From Lenzites betulinus (taxonomy: Eukaryota; Basidiomycota; Agaricomycetes; Polyporales; Polyporaceae): 64,000 nt of DNA. The notes under the pieces are model-generated. The model did not search any database. It was not told the DNA's origin and saw only the letters and a program-made list of their open reading frames with translations. Both the position numbers and the translations under genes were made by a program. The DNA lies in contig JABYQU010000028.1 of the NCBI GenBank assembly GCA_022264855.1, forward strand, positions 186,001 to 250,000. Direction: 5' to 3'. Of this stretch, positions 55,600 through 64,000 are shown one piece after another; position 1 is the stretch's first letter; every line of letters starts with the position of its first letter.

Positions 55600-58229
55600 A
55601 GGCGAGAGTGCGGGAGGGTCACTGGAGGGACGAGAGAGAGGCGCTTCGAGCGCTTCGGGACCCGTGCGCGGTTGACTTACTTCCGGCGATTGTTGAACAT
55701 AGTCTGCCATGTAACACGCCCGTTAGCCACCAACTCCTCGCGCACAAATCACCCAGCGAAACAATACGCACAAGAAATGCTCTCCGGGCTCGACCATTCG
55801 GTCCCAAAAACGTTCCGTACCTTTCTACTGGGGGCATACTGAGCGGCGGAGCGCAAACTCGTGAGTCTAGACACAGCGACATGGGGCAGAGAGATGCTAA
55901 TCCTGGTCTGACGGTCTACAACCGGCTGCATGTCATGGATGCATGGTTACACAAGCCTGGTCCTATCATTACCTGCACACCATTCAAGGCATGAGACTGG
56001 AAAGAGGGCCGCGGAGAGTCTCGGACATGAGGAGCGATTACACTAAGTAAGCACTGGTATGAGTTCTGTTGATGAATGAAATCACTAACCGTGCATGTAG
56101 AAGATACCTAGTGTGTGTGTGTGTGTGTTGTACTGAGCTATACCCATAGTCGCTTCAATCGTAGTCGGGTTGTGCACAACCATGTTTCCGGGGGTCCCTT
56201 CGCATATAAACTGGGTGAGTGCGCTCCATTCGTAAGCGTAGTGGCATTGCTGGGCTGTGAAAAATCGGGCATGAACCTGGTTTGGGATATGCACACCAGA
56301 GAAGGTGCTGAGAGACATGAGCCTGCTTGGCAAATTAGTAGCCCTTGTGAAGTTTCGGGGCTACCGCAGGGACGTTGAGCGGCGCGCTTGGCTTGAGACC
56401 GACAGAGAGAGCGATGGGGATGGGGGTCTCGTTGCAAACGCGTACCGTACATACATTTCAGAGCCATGTATATAAGGGAACTCGATCTAATCTATCGATC
56501 GCTGTTCGGACCGAGCGGAGGCGCTTGATACCAACGGGCGCTAAAGTTAACAGCCCTGACTCAACACTGCTCACTCAAGTGACAGGTGCACTCTTGGCAC
56601 TTGATCTTCGCCGAGGAATTAATATGCACACCGATAAACGGTCTGCGTGTCAGGCAATGGATTCTACTTGTAGAGCGATGGACCCTGTGCTCACCAAGCA
56701 ATACACTCACTTGCTGAACGATGGCCCTGCTCGATGAACGGCGTACCTCCTTGCTAAACAGTGCATCATCTTCACGAGAGATATATCTACCTGCTGAGCG
56801 ATGGGGATGTGAGTCGCTGAACAAAAGAAATCAAAGTCGCCGAGTAAAGGGATTGCTCGCCATCCGACGAACATGCCCGCCGAGCAGCAGGCTACCAACG
56901 GCCATACCCAGTGGATGATAGCCCTATTTTGTGGATGAAATGTAGCTCGGTGAGCAATATATGAAAAATAAAGTAACCAAGGTCCAACATGCCACAGAAT
57001 GCTCTCATTCAGAAAGGAGAGCTCCTGAGTGAAGAGCTGACCATTCTGGGTGAGAGCACTATGGTATGATGGTCCTATGCCTAATTGTGTCCCTTCAGTC
57101 CAGATACCTGCGTTAATCATGTCTCCCGTAAGCATCTGCTAGATGGAATCTAGCATGCTCACAAGTCCTGGAATATCCTTTGATCAGGAGATGATACATA
57201 TCAGTTGATGCAGTACAAGGGGCAACTTACAGAAGAGCAGCAGCATGCCTTGCTGCGGTCGGGGGGTTGGGGAGCTAAGTTGAGTACACTTGATTTCTTC
57301 GCGGCTGGCGTAGAGCGGACTGACATTCGTAGATCAGACCGGAGGCCTGGGGAACCTACAACATGGGCTGATCCAATGTCGAGTGGACGGGGGAGAAAAC
57401 TGGGAGAAAACTATGCGATGAATGTTGACGATCGAGAGTTGAGTGCGAATGAACTCGGCCCGCGACTCGAGTCCTGCACGGCATTTAACGAAGTCGAGGC
57501 GCCCATGCGTGCGCAGGCGCTCTCACTCACTGGCACTCACCTCAGCCCCCTGCTCTTCAGCAAACCTGCTTCTCTCGTCAGGCCAGCGAGAACACTGGCC
57601 ACATTGAAAGAGGTTTCGTGATTTTCCCGCTGGGTGAGAAAGACCTCGTTGCTCCATGCATCCAAACCCTCGGATAAATACCGGCAGCTACAAAATGCAC
57701 CCCGCGGCGTACGCGCGCCCATTGCGTGCGCCATATACAGCGGTGAGCAGATTTTTCTCTCGATGATACCCATTGATGGCAGTTCAGCAATGTTTGCTCC
57801 GCACGTCCAGACGCTCGCGTGGATTTTTGGGTCCGTGACTAGTACTTGCACACGTACGTGCTGCACAGACGCGCCCGCGCACGACGCGTCGTGGCCGCTG
57901 TGCAAAGCAAAGTGAGCATGTTTTACCCTCGGCCATACGTTATAATGTCTGTGGAGAAGGTTTACGTCATTGTGACTCGGTGGGTAGCACCTGTATTTCT
58001 CGACGAGATTTTGAGAGCTTGCTGGCGAGACTTTTCGGGTTTGCGACGTAGCGAGCTCGAGCCCGCATTGTTGAAGTGCTCGCTTCGACCACTCTCGTAT
58101 CTAGCGTTCTTCGCCGAGTGCAGATCATCGATCAGGTCGTCCAGTCGGCTTCGACTACAGATAAATGCACTTTTTGCAGGTCAGGGCTTGCATTCGTGGA
58201 AGACCGGGGCGCCACCGTGACGAGCGTGC
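55600..58229. other. Region without a supported gene
   Basis: Contains a (GT)9 microsatellite at 56111-56129 and, from about 56.69 to 57.0 kb, loosely repeated words of the type GCTGAACGATGG, CTGAGCGATGG and TCGCTGAACAAAAG that may be a very degenerate minisatellite. Frames are below 145 codons and show no domains. Confidence 0.45.
56111..56129 (+). repeat. (GT)9 microsatellite
   Basis: Uninterrupted GT dinucleotide run read directly from the sequence. Confidence 0.9.
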
Positions 58230-60570
58230 CTCCTTCAGCTTCTACGATGCGAGCCCAGGCGACCAAGCCCGCGCAGCAGCATGTCGGCCCAAGTCCACCG
58301 TGTTCGCATGCGCTCTGCTTGTGATCTCGCGCTCGCAAACGTCTTTCAGCCGTATCGAAGTCTCATCTGAACTCCTCAGTTGCAGAGGCAACGTGTACAG
58401 GGCTAATTGGAACCTCTGTCACCAACATCTGCAGGCACGAGCCCGAACTCCTCTCGCACCTCGAATTCAGCCTCTATTCGCGGGATGTACACCACCTGTG
58501 GTCTTCGTGGTGGCCAGCAGAACGATAGCCGCACGTCATCAGAGCCTTAGTCTCGCGTCAAGAACTTGCCTGCACCGTACGCATCCGCTATCCTGCCAGT
58601 GAAAAGGTCGTTGAGATGTCACGTAACTGGGTGAGTGTTGCGTTTACATGTGCGACTTACCTTCTAATGGCTTATGGGAGTTTCTCCCTGGTCCGAAAAG
58701 AGACCTTTTCCGGGCCACCGTACACACCTATATGTCGTATTGACGTCGGCAGCAAGCCGATGTGGGATACACTTCGCAAATGCGGTCTCAGTTGAAGAGT
58801 ACGTTCACTTATTATTTGTGCATTGCGAGACCGCGTCCTCCTGGCTGATCGGCGCGGTATGCATGGTACGCTGCGGCGCAGAGCGAAGGACACCCCGGGC
58901 GATCCTAGACAAAACTTTAGGCCGAGCAAATCCATTAAATGAACTCTCAACTTCGACGCTGCGATTATGACAATCAAACCTTCGGCACGCACAGCCCCCC
59001 ACGGATATTACAGAACCGCCGCACGGCGAAAGCCACTCACTCAAGTGCGCCCAAGACGTTGCTTCAAGATCGTGTGCGTAGTGCGCAGCATCAATTCATC
59101 TCACAACTTCAGCAAACGGTTAGCCACAACGGACCAAGACGCCGTTCGCCAACCTACAGGTTTGTGGGCGTCGACCGCATGGATGATGGCCCTACGACGC
59201 ACGGTAGATCGGCAGGACGGCGGGTTTGCTGCGACGGCGGGTTTGCTGCTACCTGACGCTGTGTGCATGCATGTGAGTCGCACAGATTACCATCTGGACA
59301 GGATCATTGATATGGAGGTCAGTGAACGCCTATTATGCCCAGTTCGCCTCCTTCTGCCGGCTGACCACGAGCTCCCCGCTGCATCATGCAGATCGTGGGA
59401 TGGGCGAGGACCTCGGCGAGTGATTTTCGCTCTTCGACGCTTCCCAGTGCCCGGCGCGCATTGTGTAATGCACGATGCGTCGCTGAAGAGACAGATTAAT
59501 GCGCTGGTGGAACGCACTCCACTCTCTTCGTTTGGATCGTTGCTTTAACACATCCAGCCTATCTCCAACACACGTCTCTCAGGGTGTGCCCACGCGCATG
59601 TAACACCACAACAGGCCAGGTTGGGTGCTTCGCCGCGCGTAGACTGCTTCTGCCCAACGTTTGACCGCGATAGCACGACGACAATGTGTTGACCCTCCGG
59701 TACGCGTTCCTCTACAGCTCGCTGAGTCCTTGACGGTCCATGAGCAGTATGTCCGGCCACCACACAGTGACGAACGCATCGCGGTCACCCAAGCACATTC
59801 TTCGCGGAGAACACGAAGCAGAAGCATACACGACTCGACCCTAGACGCACGTGTAGCTTCCCGACGAGAGCCTTCGCCCGACGTAGCACGATCGGTCGTT
59901 CGGGCCCTCGGCGCGAGCCCTTGTGCTGAAACAGCCCGTGGCGGAGTTAGGGCGCGTCCCAGTCCAACCCGCCCAACGTACGCTCTCAAATCTAGACCTC
60001 GAACGGATAGCGCAATCGATGCACGTCTCACCGCAGAGCTCGTGTCGGCTGCCCGACGGCCTAGGGCTGGCCCTGCGAAAGTCATGCCGCGACTCGTGTC
60101 ATGCCCTGAGCCTCCAGGAACGCGGACCCTGACCAGTTATATCCACCGGCGACTCACACGCGCATTGCGTCCGCAATGAAGAAGCGGTGGTCTACCACGC
60201 GGGAGCCGAATCCCGGATCTGTGCGAGATCTCGAAGCTCTTTGTGAAAACAAGAAGCTGTCAGGGCCGGCGGTGCAGATCTCAACATGGAACGAAGCCCG
60301 TAAATGGGCGTCCATACGGCGTCCATCCACTACAGAGCAGATGGCGAGCGGAGAGCTAGGCGCTCCCGCGTACTTTGCACCGCCAAACGCCTCTGATGGC
60401 ACTGGCGGTGCATGGCGCGATGCCGTCTGTCTCCCGCCCTACACTTTGTTCGCTGTCCGGCTTCGTTCCAGGGCGCAGGGCAGGCACGACAAGCCGTGGC
60501 GCGCCGGCCCGCTGCAAGCTGGGCGACGTCAAATCGGGGGTGGCGTCGCCATCCGTTATGCCGTCGCACT
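58230..60570 (-). repeat. Inverted copy of about 35.39-37.92 kb
   Basis: Extended similarity in opposite orientation, including the words around 'tgcgtccgcaatgaagaag' and the stretch with the scrambled coding-like peptides 'TTDQDAVRQ' and 'DDGPTTHGRSAG'. The small His/Gly-rich gene that borders the block at 35 kb is absent; instead the block stops at about 60.57 kb and another duplicated block begins within about 30 bases. About 280 bases present at 37.57-37.84 kb are missing here. Confidence 0.85.
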
Positions 60571-60594
60571 ATCACACACCGGGGAACAGCACGC

Positions 60595-61105
60595 CACACT
60601 CACGTTCAAGGCATTCGGCGATGTTCTGCTCTGTAGTAGTGCTGGGAGATGATTCCTCTGTGTTCTGTTTGATATACATAGGTAGTTACAAATACGGGAG
60701 GGGGACTTGAAAGCGACGAGAGACCGAGACGCCTGAGTGGCAGCGAAAACCAGACATGATGGAATATCGAGAACATGAGTTTCTTGTGTACATAGCATGC
60801 GAAGAGGTTGAAACGGTGTGCAGAGATGGCGTAGTGGCGCGAGAGCATGAAGAGGGCAACTCGGAAATTTGTGCCATAAGACGACTCGGAGAGCAAGCGG
60901 GTGAAGTGAGAAGGAAGGGTAGGACAGCGGGAGGCTAAGGAGCTGGTGTATCCAGAATAAACGATCACCGTTTATGCATGTGCGATGACATCTTGTCATA
61001 TTCATGCAGTCGGTACTGCGAGCCAAGTTCGAAGATTCGGCGGAGGACGGGCTGTCGAGCACAACAGTGTGTGGTGACTGTGTCATGCACCCCTGGCGTC
61101 CGTCC
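60595..61105 (-). repeat. Inverted copy of about 43.84-44.33 kb
   Basis: Noncoding part of the larger inverted duplication 41.8-44.33 versus 60.6-64.0 kb; shared words include the stretch near 60.63 kb with 'gcagaacatcgccgaatg' on minus. Homology to the 44 kb copy ends at about 60.595 kb. Confidence 0.75.
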
Positions 61106-62245
61106 TCACTCCTTCGTGTCGTCCCAGTCCTCGTAATCGTCCGCGTCCGAGTCCGTGGCGTCCTCCTGCAGAGGTCGCAACGACTCGGGGTCGATAGCAA
61201 TCTCGCGCGGGAACCCTGCGCCACGGAGAAGTTTGGACGCATACGTCCGGTGGAAGTGGCGCGCGAACTTCTTCATACCGGAGCCGCCGCGGCAATGGCG
61301 CTTGGGCCGTTTTGGGCGTGAGACGGCGGCGTTGAATGCTTGCAGGAGCGAGCAAGCTATAGACAGCTGGTTCTGTAGGTTTTGGACGTGGGCATCGGAG
61401 AGTGGGGGGCAGGTGGGGTGCGGAGCCAGCGTATAATCGGCCTTAGGCAGCCCTAGATCGACAGCGACGGTCCCGGGTGTGTTGACATTGGTGGCTCGGC
61501 CGTGGCTGACAGGATGATGGATATGGATAGTAGAGATGGGAGGAATGTTGTTCGGTCTGGGAGATGAGCCTTCGTTCGTCGATGGAATTGGCGACGCAGC
61601 CTCTGACGAAGAGGGTTGATCATGACCTTAATAGGTTGTGTGAGCACGTCAATAGTAAGACCCTGTAATGACGTTCGCATACCTTTGTTACTAGAGCTGG
61701 TTGCAGGACTCCCAGGAGTGTATGATTCCAACTGTGCGTTCTCCGAGCGCCTTCTCTGCAACAAAAGTTCAGGAACGATCGTGAGGAAGAAGCTACTACT
61801 TACTGCTAGGATGATGAGCAGACGATTGAGCGCCGCCTCAGTGTCCGTGATCGTCTGACATGTCCCGTTCCACCGATGCTTTATATTTTGCGGGAACGAC
61901 TTGTCGGAGTGCACGATCGCGAGCATCTCATGATGGTGCGAGTTCGCGCTGATGTATACAACAAGGCGCGTTCATTAGCGCGACCGATTAAAGCACTGTT
62001 CGAGCACAGACGCACTAGAAGAGGACTTTTTCCATTCGCCTCTGCTCATCGGGATCGGTAACCAGGCCGTCGGCGAGGGCGTCTTTGTACATCCCCTTTG
62101 TCTGCAGATAGAGAGCGCCTAGCCCATTCAGCCTTACCAAAGGCGAGCCAGAGTGTAGCCACTCCAGTAGATAATGACAAAGGCCTGCTAGGAGACTAAT
62201 AGCAGCGGCAATGGCGCCCCAGAGATTCCACGGCAAGTCGGACAT
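61106..62245 (-). CDS. Small membrane-anchored protein, 322 residues, unknown function
   Basis: Four exons with agreeing phases: 62245-62016, 61948-61804, 61755-61683, 61626-61106. Near the N-terminus 'LWGAIAAAISLLAGLCHYLL' is a clear transmembrane helix; 'NRLLIILA' at the end of exon 2 is weakly hydrophobic. After it come a Ser/Pro-rich linker, 'HVQNLQNQLSIACSLLQAFN' (helical), and a basic patch 'RPKRPKRHCRGGSGMKKFAR'. The C-terminus is acidic, 'DSDADDYEDWDDTKE'. I do not recognise the family. It is divergent from the kinase-like gene at 62690 (444 bases between starts), and the same divergent pair, truncated at both 5' ends, lies inverted at 41.8-43.8 kb. The basic and acidic parts are almost identical between copies; the linker is not. 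Confidence 0.7.
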
Positions 62246-62689
62246 CGTGCACGCCGTGTTACAGATCTAGCTGAGCGAATGTGAGGGAGTTGATGGGCTG
62301 ACGAGCGTTGTGATCAGGATAGGGTTTAAATGTTTGCTACGCCAGCTTCATGAGTGTGTACTGTGGCAGATGACCTGTATGTGGAACGTGGGACATGCGT
62401 GTTTTCGATGTTGGCGGAGAGGAAGCAGTCGTGGTAACAGCATGTAACGGGAGTAGATAGTTCCAAGGGCTGTATCCGAGTCATTTTCACGATCTCAGAT
62501 TATGCTGGAATATGATAAGTCCTGGTGTCAGGACATCATGGAAGCGACGAGAACCTGGCAAAGACATTCAAAAGATCGCCGATTCCAACTTACCAAGTTA
62601 CCCTTTTTGGACCAACTCCACGTGTTGGCTTTAGTTGACGCTGCACATGCTGTGCGGATGATGCCTGCCTCCGCACTCACCTCTAACTC
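62246..62689. promoter_or_regulatory. Shared upstream region of a divergent gene pair
   Basis: 444 bases between the starts of the membrane-protein gene (minus) and the kinase-like gene (plus). I cannot point to a certain TATA box or other site; the label rests on position. Confidence 0.35.
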
Positions 62690-64000
62690 ATGTCTGCACC
62701 GCCTAGGCAAACGCATCACAGAATTCTGACCCAGATCTCTATAGACCATTACGAAAAAGCGACTCGCGAAGGCCTGTTCGATCTCACATCTGGAGAAGAA
62801 CGCTGGAGAGACCGTCACATTTTCCTTGAGGAACATGGCTATCTCATGAGGCCGCGATACCTGCCGGGCTGGAAGCCATCGTGGATAAATACAAACTATG
62901 ACCCGTTCTACTGTGAGGATTACGTCACGCTACTGGTAGGGATATCTCTATGCGACTACTTTCATACGCATCAGATGTTGACAAATTCATTCACCGGGTA
63001 CTCTCACTACAGCACCACCGTGTCATTGATGCAACACGAGCGTCAGACCACGCAATGGTCGCTATTAAGTCGAAAATTCCCAGACAATCCCCGGAGCTTC
63101 AAATTGGCCAGTTTCTAGCTTCCATCAAAGACCCTCGAAATCACAGTGTACCGGTCTACGAAATCCTTACAGACCCCCTCGACACCGCGCAAGCATTACT
63201 GGTCATGCCCTATCTCCGTCCCTGCAATGATCCTGCGTTCTCCGCTATTGGAGAAATTGTAGAATTCGTCGACCAGACGATCGAGGTTAGCATACTTTTT
63301 GCGCCGAGTCTACTCTTGCAAGCCTCATATACTATGCAGGGACTAGTGTTCATGCATGATCATAACGTCGCCCATCGGTATGCAATTTAATCAGCAGAAC
63401 ATAAGCCCCCCGGACGATAACTTCAGCAGCGACATAGCTTACGAGAACGTTATGATGGACGCCAGAGCCCTATACCCCAACGGCCATCATCCAGCGCGAT
63501 TGAACTTCAATCCTGATGCGCAAACACATGCAGTACCGCTTCCTCGTGCTGGCCGTAATATACGCTACTTTTACGTCGACTTCGGACTGTCCTTGCGCTT
63601 CCAGCCGGGATCCTCTACGCTCGCGTCAGGAAACGTCGGGAGGGCGCATGTCCCAGAAGTCATGTCGAATGAGACGCCGTACGATGCACTCAAAACCGAT
63701 ATCTTCGCTTTGGGCGAGTTGTACTCGGAGGAGTATGCGAAGGTCAGTACTGTACACGCACGGGCCATCAGTCTTTGCTAATGTATCTGCACAGTATACC
63801 AACATCGAGTTCCTCCTTCCCCTGATTACGTCGATGATGCAGAAATCGCCGGAGCGCAGACCTACAGCGGTCCAAGTATCGCGGGAATGGCAGAACATCC
63901 GTGCAGCGCTCGACGACGCGCTTCTGCGCTGGCGCCTGGTACCGAAGAAGGAGCAGCCGCTCGAACGAGTGGTCAACGACACTGTCGCGGTCGCTTGGGA
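62690..64000 (+). CDS. Kinase-like protein, runs off the window
   Basis: The N-terminal segment contains 'HYEKATREGLFDLTSGEE' and 'HGYLMRPRYLPGWKPSWINT'. An intron at 62913-62974 (GTGAGG donor; the nearer GTAGGG donor breaks phase) leads to the N-lobe 'VIDATRASDHAMVAIKSKIP' with the ATP-site Lys, hinge 'LLVMPYLRPCNDPAF', 'GLVFMHDHNVAHR', the catalytic loop 'SDIAYENVMMDAR' (Asp and Asn kept; the Arg-Asp of HRD is replaced), 'RYFYVDFGLSLRFQPG' (DFG), and a C-lobe 'MMQKSPERRPTAVQVSREWQ'. It continues past 64000, so the end is not seen. Such divergent kinase-like genes are numerous in Agaricomycetes. Whether it phosphorylates proteins is open; the catalytic residues needed are present. Its paralogue is at 41777-42793. 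Confidence 0.78.

Noticed and set aside
56690..57000. Degenerate GCTGAACGATGG-type repeats as a real minisatellite
   Set aside because: Spacing and sequence are too irregular to call by eye; kept only as a remark.
59661..60179. 172-codon plus frame and its 168-codon antisense partner
   Set aside because: Both lie in the duplicated block, where the other copy (35.8-36.4 kb) keeps neither frame with a conserved pattern of change that I can see.

Overview
The window looks like nuclear DNA of a filamentous basidiomycete (Agaricomycetes, plausibly Polyporales). The evidence is many GT-AG introns of about 45-80 bases, strong third-position GC bias in the housekeeping genes, a Clp1-like clamp-formation gene, a multi-exon microsomal P450, basidiomycete-style divergent kinase-like genes, a chromodomain Ty3/Gypsy element and a Mutator-like transposon. 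The species call is inference; no rRNA or other marker is present.

Layout. (1) 1-21 kb is gene-bearing: a Clp1-like gene (2.67-3.69 kb) lies between two diverged inverted-repeat arms (about 1.35-2.0 and 5.44-6.02 kb). It is followed by tRNA-Ile(AAU) on minus, a cytochrome P450 (6.9-9.4 kb) with two apparent lesions, an unrecognised multi-exon gene (9.5-12 kb), a large FHA-domain nuclear protein (12.3-15.7 kb), a second identical tRNA-Ile on plus, an RCC1-type protein, a WW-domain protein and a universal-stress-protein gene. (2) 21.99-32.51 kb is an almost pristine Ty3/Gypsy chromovirus in minus orientation: gag-protease and pol in the same frame separated by one UAG, a third 777-codon ORF, and before the 3' LTR a dense array of short hairpins. 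(3) 32.5-46 kb and 55.6-64 kb are repeat-rich and share an inverted segmental duplication network: two copies of a small His/Gly-rich protein gene, two copies of a divergent pair (kinase-like gene plus small membrane protein gene), and a fold-back element at 40.7-41.55 kb. (4) 46.4-50 kb holds two ordinary small genes. (5) 50.65-54.79 kb is a Mutator-like element with long terminal inverted repeats and a perfect 8-base target duplication, sitting inside the last exon of a host gene whose reading frame is continuous on both sides.

The observations I rank highest are the hairpin array (many stems, nearly all closing loops of exactly 8 bases, with stem sequences that change together while loops stay alike), the single in-frame UAG between gag-protease and pol, the Mutator-like insertion that splits a gene, and the inverted duplication of a whole divergent gene pair. 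All gene models were spliced by eye; exon borders are given where I could make the phases agree, and I say where they do not.
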